This document shows, piece after piece, positions 43,036-51,346 of a stretch of 64,000 bases of DNA (position 1 is the first letter of the stretch; every line of letters starts with the position of its first letter). Below the pieces are notes generated by a model. That model was not told the origin of the DNA, made no database searches, and saw only the letters and a program-made list of their open reading frames with translations. The stretch comes from Neobacillus citreus. Lineage in GTDB: Bacteria; Bacillota; Bacilli; Bacillales; Cytobacillaceae. Both the position numbers and the translations under genes were made by a program. The stretch covers positions 62,759-126,758 of the forward strand of contig NZ_JAGYPE020000006.1 in NCBI RefSeq assembly GCF_018343545.2, read 5' to 3'.

Positions 43036-44280
43036 TCATCCACAGCATTGTTTTAATTTTTTTCCACTGCCGCAAGGGCATGGAGCGTTCCGGCTTGGTG
43101 TCTTTCCGTTGTAAAAGCGTGCCAGATTCTGTTCATACAATGCGGCTCTAACACGGTCGCCCAGCTGTTTCATACGTTCGTCGGCGTAGCTGTATATTTG
43201 TTTGTAGCTGGAGCAGAAATAATCAACTTCTGATATTGAAGGTTCAGGACCCCACTTCCGGTTCCGCGGGCAGCCTCCATGGCAAAGCTTTTTCCATTCG
43301 CAGGTTGTACAAGGCTCAGGCAGGTTAGGCTTCATTCTCAAAAATTTATCGTATAAAGGGTGCGCCAAAATCTCATCAATCGAATGAATACCGACATTCC
43401 CGATCTTCCAATCTGGATGAATGAAAAAGTCACAAGGGAAAGCATCGCCATTTTGCTCTAATATAATCGTCTGCGGACAGGCCGCACGATGGATACATAA
43501 TCCAGGCTCCCGGTTCACATACACATTCAGCATTTCATCGAAAAAGCGGATAGATGACCGTGGCTCTCCATTATTGTACCAATAGTCAAACGCCTCACAC
43601 AGAAAATCCCCGTATTCCTTCGGGGTGATATCATACACACCTGGCTTATTAATTTCCTGAGAACGAAAGTCCATACAAGGGATAAACTGGACAAAGTGGA
43701 ACTCCTCAGCTTCGAAAAAGCGCATCATCTCAGTGGCTTTAATCACATTCCCCTTATGAACAACCGTTAGAATGTTAAAATCAACCTGATGCTTGCGAAG
43801 ATAATCAATCCCCCGCATCACCCTGTCAAAGCTGCCTTGCCCGCCGGAGTCGACCCTTTTAGCATCATGAATCTCACTTGGCCCATCAAGGCTTACCCCA
43901 ATTAGGAAGTTATATTTCTTAAAAAAGCCCGCCCATTTATCATTAATAAGGGTCCCATTGGTCTGCAGCGTATTGCTGATCATTGTGTTTTTTGGCGCAT
44001 ATTTTGCCTGAAGCATGACGACTTCCTCGAAAAAATCAAGGCCTGCTAAAAGCGGTTCTCCTCCCTGCCAGGCAAAGGTGGCAGCCCCGTTCGAGCGCTC
44101 CATATATTCCTTAATAAATTTTTCCAACACAATAGAGTCAATGCGATTAATTTTTTTCCCTGGCTTTCCACCGCAAGTACTGTAATAACAATACTCACAT
44201 GCTAAATTACAAGCCTCTGAAACCGTCTTCCACATCACACTAATATTGCGGTTCGCTGTTGTCATGCAGCCAGTACTCAT
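43036..44280 (-). CDS. Anaerobic sulfatase-maturating radical SAM enzyme with SEC-C tail
   Basis: 414 residues. The radical SAM cluster CxxxCxxC is at Cys24, 28 and 31 (SEACNLACEYC), followed by AWQGGEPLLAG. The SPASM region (about 265-360, CPQTIILEQNGDAFPCDFF and CTTCEWKKLCHGGCPRN) holds auxiliary clusters. The enzyme converts a sulfatase cysteine or serine to formylglycine without oxygen; its target is the neighbouring Cys-type sulfatase. Unusually, the last 20 residues (RNAPCPCGSGKKLKQCCG) are a SEC-C zinc motif as found in SecA and other proteins. Confidence 0.92.
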   Translation of the reverse strand: MSTGCMTTANRNISVMWKTVSEACNLACEYCYYSTCGGKPGKKINRIDSIVLEKFIKEYMERSNGAATFAWQGGEPLLAGLDFFEEVVMLQAKYAPKNTMISNTLQTNGTLINDKWAGFFKKYNFLIGVSLDGPSEIHDAKRVDSGGQGSFDRVMRGIDYLRKHQVDFNILTVVHKGNVIKATEMMRFFEAEEFHFVQFIPCMDFRSQEINKPGVYDITPKEYGDFLCEAFDYWYNNGEPRSSIRFFDEMLNVYVNREPGLCIHRAACPQTIILEQNGDAFPCDFFIHPDWKIGNVGIHSIDEILAHPLYDKFLRMKPNLPEPCTTCEWKKLCHGGCPRNRKWGPEPSISEVDYFCSSYKQIYSYADERMKQLGDRVRAALYEQNLARFYNGKTPSRNAPCPCGSGKKLKQCCG

Positions 44281-44312
44281 AGCCTATCCCCCCTAAGATG
44301 CTTACGAACTTT

Positions 44313-44342
44313 GAAAGCCCTGATGTCCAAGCATCAGGGCAG
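44313..44342 (-). terminator. Hairpin between sulfatase and maturase genes
   Basis: GCCCTGATG / CATCAGGGC, 9-bp stem with a 6-nt loop. The downstream T-run on the minus strand is short, so it may be an attenuator or RNA processing stem. Confidence 0.55.
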
Positions 44343-44348
44343 AATATA

Positions 44349-45728
44349 TTATCTTTTGAATTCTTTCGCGTGCAATGGCCCGCCTTCTTTCATAACTGTC
44401 CATAACGGATCAACGTCAAAGTCCATCGTCGACATCATTTCATCATGCCACTCGTTAAGGAAATAAACGGCCGTTTTACAGATATCACGGCGTTCTTCAG
44501 CCAAGTTATGCTGTTCATAAGGGTCATCCTTTAAGTTAAACAGCATTTCCTTTGGGAACCCGTTATGTCCATCATGATAAGTACGGATATAGAGCCAATC
44601 CTCGAACCTGACACTTCGCTGGCAAACATGGGCACATTGAGACATAACCAAGTATTCCCGCCCTGTGTCTTCCCCTTTAATAATACTTTCAGCGTAGCTT
44701 CGTCCATCCCATGACGGCGGATTCGGCGCTCCTAGCAAACTAGCAAAGGTTGGAGCAAGATCGATATGATAATGCAAGCCCTCATCAACCTTCCCTTTTA
44801 ATCCATTAGGCCAGCGAATAATCATTGGAATCCTGCATGTCCCTTGATCGGCCGTACCATGCTCAGAGTAAATCCCTAATTCACCCATATTTTCACCATG
44901 ATCGGCAGTAACCAGAATCGCTGTGTCTTCCATCACACCGAGCTCCTCTAATTTCCGTAGCACTTGACCAATATGGTCATCCATATAGCGAATCGCACAA
45001 TCGTAATTATCAAGGATTAATCGTAAATCATCGTATTTTTCAATTTGCTTCCCATGGCGCGGCCATTTGAAGTAATGGGTCTTAGCAAGTTCATTCATAT
45101 GATCGATGCTGTGCTGACACACCTTTTGCTTGTGCTGATGAAATACCTCTTCCGTCAACCACTCAGGCAGAGGATCATTCGCAAACGGTTCACCGAATTC
45201 CTCAGGTGTACGATAAGGAGTATGCGGATCCCAGAAATTCAAATGCAAAAACCAGTTATCTGAACTGCCGTTGTCCTCCAGCCACTTTAGTGCTACCGGG
45301 AGCACCTGCTCCGCCGATTCGTGGCCGTTCGCCCCAACATTAAACACTTCATTAAATCCGGCATTGAACGTCCAGGCGGAATGTCTTTCCGCAAAAGTAC
45401 TGATCGTTGTTGTTTTATAACCAATCTGCCTTAGTGACCCCGGCAGACTCTCATAAACGAGCTTATCATTGAAGTCACGGCTTGGTCCTTCACGTCTCAT
45501 ATCGGCCGATGTTCCACCATGGCCGACAATGCCATTATGGATTCCGAATCTGCCTGACATTAAGGCAGAACGTGACGGCAGGCAAGGGGCATCTGTACAA
45601 TAATAATTCGTGAATATGACGCCATCTTCTGCGATCTTGTCAATATTTGGTGTTGTATCCCGATGATATCCATACGCACCAATATGATCGGGGCGGAGCG
45701 AGTCTAAATCTAAATAAAGTATTCTCAT
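44349..45728 (-). CDS. Type I sulfatase (Cys-type)
   Basis: 459 residues, cytoplasmic (no signal peptide). DLDSLRPDH at the N-terminus gives metal ligands; the formylglycine motif is C49-LPSR in CTDAPCLPSRSALMSGR; LVTADHGENMGELG and the later SEHGTADQG complete the alkaline-phosphatase-like site. It should remove sulfate from an imported sugar, probably sulfated N-acetylhexosamine given the GH20 gene nearby. The exact linkage is inference. Confidence 0.92.
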   Translation of the reverse strand: MRILYLDLDSLRPDHIGAYGYHRDTTPNIDKIAEDGVIFTNYYCTDAPCLPSRSALMSGRFGIHNGIVGHGGTSADMRREGPSRDFNDKLVYESLPGSLRQIGYKTTTISTFAERHSAWTFNAGFNEVFNVGANGHESAEQVLPVALKWLEDNGSSDNWFLHLNFWDPHTPYRTPEEFGEPFANDPLPEWLTEEVFHQHKQKVCQHSIDHMNELAKTHYFKWPRHGKQIEKYDDLRLILDNYDCAIRYMDDHIGQVLRKLEELGVMEDTAILVTADHGENMGELGIYSEHGTADQGTCRIPMIIRWPNGLKGKVDEGLHYHIDLAPTFASLLGAPNPPSWDGRSYAESIIKGEDTGREYLVMSQCAHVCQRSVRFEDWLYIRTYHDGHNGFPKEMLFNLKDDPYEQHNLAEERRDICKTAVYFLNEWHDEMMSTMDFDVDPLWTVMKEGGPLHAKEFKR

Positions 45729-45758
45729 AGAGTCTTCAACCTACCTTCGGTGTTGTTG

Positions 45759-45795
45759 TAAAAAAGGCCCAAGCGTACAATAACGTTGCTTGGGC
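45759..45795 (-). terminator. Terminator between permease and sulfatase genes
   Basis: GCCCAAGC / GCTTGGGC stem with a 13-nt loop, followed by TTTTTT on the minus strand. It would reduce or stop read-through from the transporter operon into the sulfatase gene. Confidence 0.8.
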
Positions 45796-45835
45796 ACCGG
45801 AGCTGTCCATTCATTTAAGCCGAGGAGTTTAAAAA

Positions 45836-46660
45836 TCACCCCTTCACCGACCCTGCAATACCATCGACAAAATAGCGCTGCAAACAGAGGAAAATGACCA
45901 CAATTGGCACGATCGCAATCGTTCCTCCTGCTGCAATCCCTGTCCAGTCGACGATGTTCTCACCGCGAAGGGCATATAACCCAACTGAAAGCGGCCGAGC
46001 GTCCGGAGTGTTGAGGGTCAAAATCAGCGGCATTAAAAACGAATTCCAGGACCAGATAAATTGCATAATCACAACACTGCCGATGACCGGCTTCGCAAGT
46101 GGGAGCATGACGGTAAAAAAGGTTCGGAAAAAGCCGCTTCCGTCCATAAGGGCCGCTTCTTCAAGTTCCTTTGGAATTTTTGCAAAAAAGGTTGCAAATA
46201 ACAATATAAAAATAATATGATTGCCGCCAGACTCTGCGAGGATGACGCCAAATCTTGTATTCATCAGACCCAATGATTTGATTAAATCGTAGATTGGAAT
46301 AATCGCAAACTCCGTTGGAACGAACATACTAGCAATTAATAGCGCATAAACAATTTTCTTACCCCTAAACGAATAGCGCCCGAGTACATACCCGCAAGTG
46401 GCAGTTGAGAGTAGCACGATGATAATCGTACCAACCGTAATAAGGACACTGTTTAAAAAGTACTGTTCGAAGTTCGCTTCATTCCATGCCCGGATGATAT
46501 TTTCAAAAGTAAAGTGTTCTGGAATCAGCGAAAGGCCATTCTTAAAAAATTCACCCTGCGTCTTAAACGACGCAGAGACCATCCATAAGAATGGATAGAT
46601 CCAGATCAAGCAAAAAGCGGTCATCCCGATGTAAAATGTTGATCTTCTTACACTTCTCAT
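45836..46660 (-). CDS. Sugar ABC transporter permease (MalG/MsmG type)
   Basis: 274 residues, six spans. The cytoplasmic EAA loop is EAALMDGSGFFRTFFTVMLPLAKP. It overlaps the preceding permease gene by 4 bp. Forms the import channel with its partner. Confidence 0.92.
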   Translation of the reverse strand: MRSVRRSTFYIGMTAFCLIWIYPFLWMVSASFKTQGEFFKNGLSLIPEHFTFENIIRAWNEANFEQYFLNSVLITVGTIIIVLLSTATCGYVLGRYSFRGKKIVYALLIASMFVPTEFAIIPIYDLIKSLGLMNTRFGVILAESGGNHIIFILLFATFFAKIPKELEEAALMDGSGFFRTFFTVMLPLAKPVIGSVVIMQFIWSWNSFLMPLILTLNTPDARPLSVGLYALRGENIVDWTGIAAGGTIAIVPIVVIFLCLQRYFVDGIAGSVKG

Positions 46661-47619
46661 AAATTCTTACCACCTTTGATACGCTTTTGCACGATGGATT
46701 GGATGATGGCGAGTAAACAAATCGTGACGGCAAAGAAAAGACCCGCCGCGGATGCATATCCTAATTGTGGAAGCCCCATTTCGCTGGTAAATGCATAGCG
46801 ATAAATATAGGTTGATACTACATCGGTGGCGAAGAACGGCCCACCGTTCGTCATCGTCTTAATTAAATCGAATGCTTTCAGTGAATTAACGACATTCAAT
46901 AAGAGAATGATCGTTCCGATTGGTATCAAAAGGGGAACAGTAATATAGAAGAATTTCTTTACCCCTGATGCACCATCTACTTCAGCCGCTTCGTATAGAT
47001 CCTTGGAAATCGACTGTAACCCTGCAAGCCAGTAGATTAAGTTCACCCCAAGGTTTTTCCAGACCGAAATTAAAATGACCGTAAACATTGACCAATCAGC
47101 ATCGCCTAACCAGTTGATTGGCCGCTCTAACAAGCCGAGCTTCAATAATGTATCATTGACTGCCCCATCACTTCCCCAAATAAATACCATGATAATCCCG
47201 ACAATGGAAGTAGTCGTGACGACTGGGAGGAAAATGAAGGTACGGAATAGATTAGCCGCCTTAAGTCCAGGGCGATGTAAAATAACGGCGAGCACCAAAG
47301 CGACCAATAAATGAAACGGTACTGTGCCCAACATGAATTTAAAGCTATTCTTAAATGCATTCCAGAAATATGGATCCTGGGCGACATTCATGAAATTCCG
47401 CAGACCGACAAATTTAGCATCCGGTGTCAGCCCTGACCAATCAAGAGTAGCATAGTACCAGCTGGCCAAAATTGGCCAGCCTTGGAACATTGCAAATAAT
47501 GCTAACGTAGGGAATAAAAACACCCAGTACCAAGCTACATTACTCGATTTTGTTTTCGTCTTGGTCTTTTGCTTTACTGTCAAACCGTCTGTGCTTAATG
47601 TACGAATGTTCTCCTTCAT
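46657..47619 (-). CDS. Sugar ABC transporter permease (MalF/MsmF type)
   Basis: 320 residues, six spans preceded by a basic cytoplasmic N-terminus. The EAA loop is EAAEVDGASGVKKFFYITVPLLIP. Lies 12 bp after the binding-protein gene. Confidence 0.92.
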   Translation of the reverse strand: MKENIRTLSTDGLTVKQKTKTKTKSSNVAWYWVFLFPTLALFAMFQGWPILASWYYATLDWSGLTPDAKFVGLRNFMNVAQDPYFWNAFKNSFKFMLGTVPFHLLVALVLAVILHRPGLKAANLFRTFIFLPVVTTTSIVGIIMVFIWGSDGAVNDTLLKLGLLERPINWLGDADWSMFTVILISVWKNLGVNLIYWLAGLQSISKDLYEAAEVDGASGVKKFFYITVPLLIPIGTIILLLNVVNSLKAFDLIKTMTNGGPFFATDVVSTYIYRYAFTSEMGLPQLGYASAAGLFFAVTICLLAIIQSIVQKRIKGGKNL

Positions 47620-47631
47620 AATAGTAGCTCC

Positions 47632-49122
47632 CTATTTCCTAATTGCCTCATAGTCTTGGGCCGTATAATCTTTATTAGGGCTCCAATTAGAGAAATTGAA
47701 ATCATCTTTACTTACTTTTGCACCTTCAGCTTTTGCAGCATCAATTGCTTGATCAAGTGAAGTGTTTACATTTTTCGATAACATCTTAAGCTGCTCTTTC
47801 GGATCCTTTAAAGCACCGGCAATCACGCCTTGAAGAATATCACCTAATCCTGGCTGCGGGTCTTTATATTTTCCGAAAATCTTAGCTGTTTCAGGATTTC
47901 TAATTTCAACGCTTGGTGCTAAACGAGAGCTTTCCATTGCGATACTGTAATATTGTTTAAATTGTTCAATTTCAGCAGCACTTTCGTTGACATCTTTTAA
48001 GATCGAGAAACGGTCTCCTGCTTTTACTAATACAGACTGATAATCTTTGCTGTAATATTCTTTTAAATATTGGGCAGCAGCTTCAGGATGTTTGCTTGTT
48101 TTCGCAATTCCAAGCCATGGCTGCAAGTTGGGTCTTGGCAAGTAGCCTTTTTGACCGTCATCTGGAACAGGAGGCGCCATCACTCCAAAGTCTAAATCTG
48201 GATTGTCCTTTTTCCAAACACCGATGCACCATTCACCTTGGACAATGAATCCTGCTTGTCCTTGACCGAATAATGCGCGTGCTTCAGGTGCAGCAATGCT
48301 CATTGTTTTTGGATGATAGCTTCCGTCATCATTCATCCCTTTAAATAGATTCATAACGTCTAAAACAGCTTTAGAGTCATAGTTTGCATCGTTGGTTACT
48401 AAAGAAAGCGGAGAATGTGGATTCAATCCACTACCACCTTGTGCAGACCAGTCAATCACTGGATTTTTCCAGCGGACAATGGTTTTGCCTCCTTCGATAA
48501 TGCCATATGCTTTACCATCTCCCGCCTTTGTAATCGCTTTGGCTGCGGCACGGAATTCGCTATATGTCTTTGGCGGATTCTCTGGATCTAACCCTGCATC
48601 TTTAAATAACTTCTTATTGTAAAAAATAAGGGTGTTTGATAAATCCAATTTCGCTGGGATCGTATAAATTTTCCCATCTTGCATGGTGATGCCTTCAACG
48701 AAGACGCCATCCATGAAACGGCTCTTAAATTCATCGTCTAAATATTTATCTAACGGCTGAAACCAGTCGCCGGCAACCGCTGTGCTAAGCTTCATGCCCG
48801 GTGGAATTGGGAACAAGTCCGGAGCATCACCAGATTTAATGGCAGTTGTAATCGTGTTTTGGAATTGATCGCTTGTTAGCAGCGTGTATTCAATCTTAAT
48901 ATCTGGGTGTCTTGCTTCGAAATCTTTGATAAATTGATCGCGATAGGGTTTCTCACTGTCCGCCCAGTCCATAACTCGTAAAGTAATCTGCTTATCAGTT
49001 TTCTTTCCCTCTGACTTTTCCTTACTGCCATTATCGGCGGTAGATTTTGCACATCCAGTAAATACTTGTAAAATCAGTACTAACATGAGTAAAATTCCAA
49101 CTGCTTTAAATTTCCTTTTCAC
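47632..49122 (-). CDS. Sugar ABC transporter substrate-binding lipoprotein
   Basis: 496 residues. Signal with lipobox LQVFTGC, then a MalE-like cluster B binding fold (ITLRVMDWADSEKPYRDQFIKDFEARHPDIKIEY; YTIPAKLDLSNTLIFYNKKLFKDAGLDPENPPKTYSEF). It starts at GTG 49122 with AAGGGGG upstream. No ATP-binding subunit is encoded in the locus, so a shared ATPase such as MsmX is expected. A cre-like site lies about 70 bp upstream. Confidence 0.92.
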   Translation of the reverse strand: MKRKFKAVGILLMLVLILQVFTGCAKSTADNGSKEKSEGKKTDKQITLRVMDWADSEKPYRDQFIKDFEARHPDIKIEYTLLTSDQFQNTITTAIKSGDAPDLFPIPPGMKLSTAVAGDWFQPLDKYLDDEFKSRFMDGVFVEGITMQDGKIYTIPAKLDLSNTLIFYNKKLFKDAGLDPENPPKTYSEFRAAAKAITKAGDGKAYGIIEGGKTIVRWKNPVIDWSAQGGSGLNPHSPLSLVTNDANYDSKAVLDVMNLFKGMNDDGSYHPKTMSIAAPEARALFGQGQAGFIVQGEWCIGVWKKDNPDLDFGVMAPPVPDDGQKGYLPRPNLQPWLGIAKTSKHPEAAAQYLKEYYSKDYQSVLVKAGDRFSILKDVNESAAEIEQFKQYYSIAMESSRLAPSVEIRNPETAKIFGKYKDPQPGLGDILQGVIAGALKDPKEQLKMLSKNVNTSLDQAIDAAKAEGAKVSKDDFNFSNWSPNKDYTAQDYEAIRK

Positions 49123-49192
49123 ATAATAGCCCCCTTTTAAGTTGTCATTTTTTTAGTTGTAAAAACCTTTAAATTCCCATAACCATTGAGTC

Positions 49193-49207
49193 TGAATGCG
49201 TTTCCAA
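49193..49207 (-). promoter_or_regulatory. cre-like site upstream of binding-protein gene
   Basis: On the minus strand TTGGAAACGCATTCA fits the CcpA consensus WTGNAANCGNWNNCW at all positions. The surrounding GTTTTG...TTCA...ACTC is shared with a site at 54952-54966. Confidence 0.55.
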
Positions 49208-49330
49208 AACCAACAATTTATGATCTATCCTAATAATATTTAATTTCAGACAATTCGACAATGTAGCGATGATTCTTGTTTTTGTATTTTTGATACTTTT
49301 TTTGTTCCATGTTTGTACTTTTTTAAATTC

Positions 49331-49358
49331 AAAAAAACTCACCAATTTTTGGTGAGTT
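49331..49358 (-). terminator. Terminator after GH20 gene
   Basis: AACTCACCAA / TTGGTGAGTT stem, 3-nt loop, then a run of seven T on the minus strand. Confidence 0.88.
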
Positions 49359-49385
49359 AAAGGATAAGTGGTGGGGAAGAATCGC

Positions 49386-51275
49386 TTAAATCCCGGCGAT
49401 GACAGACGGTGTGGCAATCGTGTGCCATAAATTTGCGCTGATAGCCTTCGTTTCTCCATCCTGATGGCGACCGTCAAAGTAGAGAATTTCTTGCTCGAAT
49501 TCTTCCAACTGGTCTACTCTACCCGTCAGGTAATCATTCAGCCGGTCGATAGCGGTTTGGATCCGCTGCAGCAGGCCGCCCATTCGAATGTCAAATACAT
49601 CGAGCCCAAATATTTTATTTTCCGCCAGCCACTGGGTACGGTATGCGTCTATGAAATTCTTCGCCCGATTCTTCATCTCAGGTAAAAGGGAATAGCAATA
49701 GGCGCCTAGAATATCGCGATTTTTGCTGTGATAGGCCTTACGAAGGTTAATTCCCGCCTCACACTTTAATTCTAGTAATCTGCTTAAGGTAAATTGTGTG
49801 CGGAAAACGGCCTCCCAATTTGGGTTTCTGCCCATACATTGCTCAAAGGTTTTCGTACAGTTGTGAAAATGGGCTTCGTACTCATTAGGCCACACGTGTC
49901 GATCAAATAACCCGCACAAGATATCCTGGTATAATAAATATTTCGGCGGATTAATCGAGTGAATATCAAGTGAAGTGTTATCAGGCACGAGCATCGTCTT
50001 ATCTAAATTCATGAAATCAGCATAGTGGCCATCAACACATGTGGCAAAGCGTTCCTCAAGGCGGCTTGTCTCCACATGATCCCTATAACATAGCTCTGCC
50101 CAAAGCTGCAACGTCGGAAGGATCGAATAAATGGAAGCTTCAGCACCGTTATCCCCCCACGCCGTGATTAACACATCTTTAATTCCGTTACGCACACAGC
50201 TTTGATGCGCCATCTCCCCGGCATGCCGGCTAAATTGGTTATTCGGTGAAAAGCCCATCCATTTCCAGGCACCGCCTGCAAAAACAATCTTGTCACAAAG
50301 CTGTTTATGCTTTTTCAACATACCATCATATTTCTCCGGGTCAACAGAATAGTAATCCCAATAAACGAGGGATATATCATCGGGAATCATCTCAATCACA
50401 TCCTGCCGAATGGGGCTGGCTATGTCATAATACTCACCTGCACTTGCCAGCCGGAAAAACATATCGCTCCACATCATCGGCTTGTAGTCGTATTTTCGGG
50501 CGATTTCCATGACGCGATTAAAATGCTTCAGCATCAGTGTTGAGCGGTCTTGATAACCATGCTGATCAAGATATTTACCAAGCCCCATCATATGGGCTTC
50601 ATCCATTCCGATATTGATGTTTCTGCTGGAGATATTCTCAGACATGGTCCGAAACATCGCTTCAATCAGTTGATACGTTTTTTCTTCATCAATTAGTAAA
50701 ATATCATGGCAATCGACGATATCGGAAAAAGCATTCCACTTAAGAGCTGTTCCGAGATGAGCCAGTGTTTGAATACAAGGAACAAGCTCAATACCAAACA
50801 TCTTTGCATACCGATCCATGGTCTTCAATTGTTCCCCGGTATACCGTCCGCGCATGTAACCAAAATACGGATAGTCCTTTATTTCATAGGTATCCTCTGT
50901 ATATAATTGCACTGTGGAATAGCCCATTAAGGCAAGATGCTTGATGACGGTTTGAAAGGTTTCGACCTTTAAAACAGCATTTCTTGAGCAATCTATCATG
51001 ACACCGAGGCTGTTATAGACTGGCTTTTCCGTTATTTCGAATGGCTCGCCTTTTTTGATTCCTTCTATTAATAGTCCAAGTGCACGGAAGAATTGGTGTG
51101 CCTCTTGATAGGCGACCTTCCCTTCATGACCATCAAATTGTACATAAATACCGGATTCTATCTTTTCCACTTGAATCGGGATTCCGCAGTGGGATTGTTG
51201 GATGTTTAACAGATATAGAATTTCCTTTGCAGCGAGGTCATGTTGCTCCTCCAGCCCTATTAATTGTATTTCCAT
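49386..51275 (-). CDS. Family 20 beta-N-acetylhexosaminidase
   Basis: 629 residues, no signal peptide, so cytoplasmic. The GH20 barrel starts near residue 100 (GVMIDCSRNAVLKVETFQTVIKHLALMGYSTVQLYTEDTYE). The catalytic Asp-Glu pair is in NIGMDEAHMMGLG; MMWSDMFFR and LVYWDYYS are barrel strands. It releases terminal GlcNAc/GalNAc from imported oligosaccharides, working with the sulfatase. ATG follows AGGAGGGTACTAGT. Confidence 0.85.
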   Translation of the reverse strand: MEIQLIGLEEQHDLAAKEILYLLNIQQSHCGIPIQVEKIESGIYVQFDGHEGKVAYQEAHQFFRALGLLIEGIKKGEPFEITEKPVYNSLGVMIDCSRNAVLKVETFQTVIKHLALMGYSTVQLYTEDTYEIKDYPYFGYMRGRYTGEQLKTMDRYAKMFGIELVPCIQTLAHLGTALKWNAFSDIVDCHDILLIDEEKTYQLIEAMFRTMSENISSRNINIGMDEAHMMGLGKYLDQHGYQDRSTLMLKHFNRVMEIARKYDYKPMMWSDMFFRLASAGEYYDIASPIRQDVIEMIPDDISLVYWDYYSVDPEKYDGMLKKHKQLCDKIVFAGGAWKWMGFSPNNQFSRHAGEMAHQSCVRNGIKDVLITAWGDNGAEASIYSILPTLQLWAELCYRDHVETSRLEERFATCVDGHYADFMNLDKTMLVPDNTSLDIHSINPPKYLLYQDILCGLFDRHVWPNEYEAHFHNCTKTFEQCMGRNPNWEAVFRTQFTLSRLLELKCEAGINLRKAYHSKNRDILGAYCYSLLPEMKNRAKNFIDAYRTQWLAENKIFGLDVFDIRMGGLLQRIQTAIDRLNDYLTGRVDQLEEFEQEILYFDGRHQDGETKAISANLWHTIATPSVIAGI

Positions 51276-51309
51276 ACTAGTACCCTCCTAAAGCTGAGAA
51301 AGAAGGCTG

Positions 51310-51345
51310 CCCCTCACATCGTGAAAATAAGCAGCCTCCTTTTTT
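51310..51345. terminator. Hairpin between GH20 and beta-helix genes
   Basis: GGCTGC and GCAGCC stems with T-rich sequence on both sides. It lies between two minus-strand genes and could partly uncouple them. Confidence 0.6.
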
Positions 51346-51346
51346 T

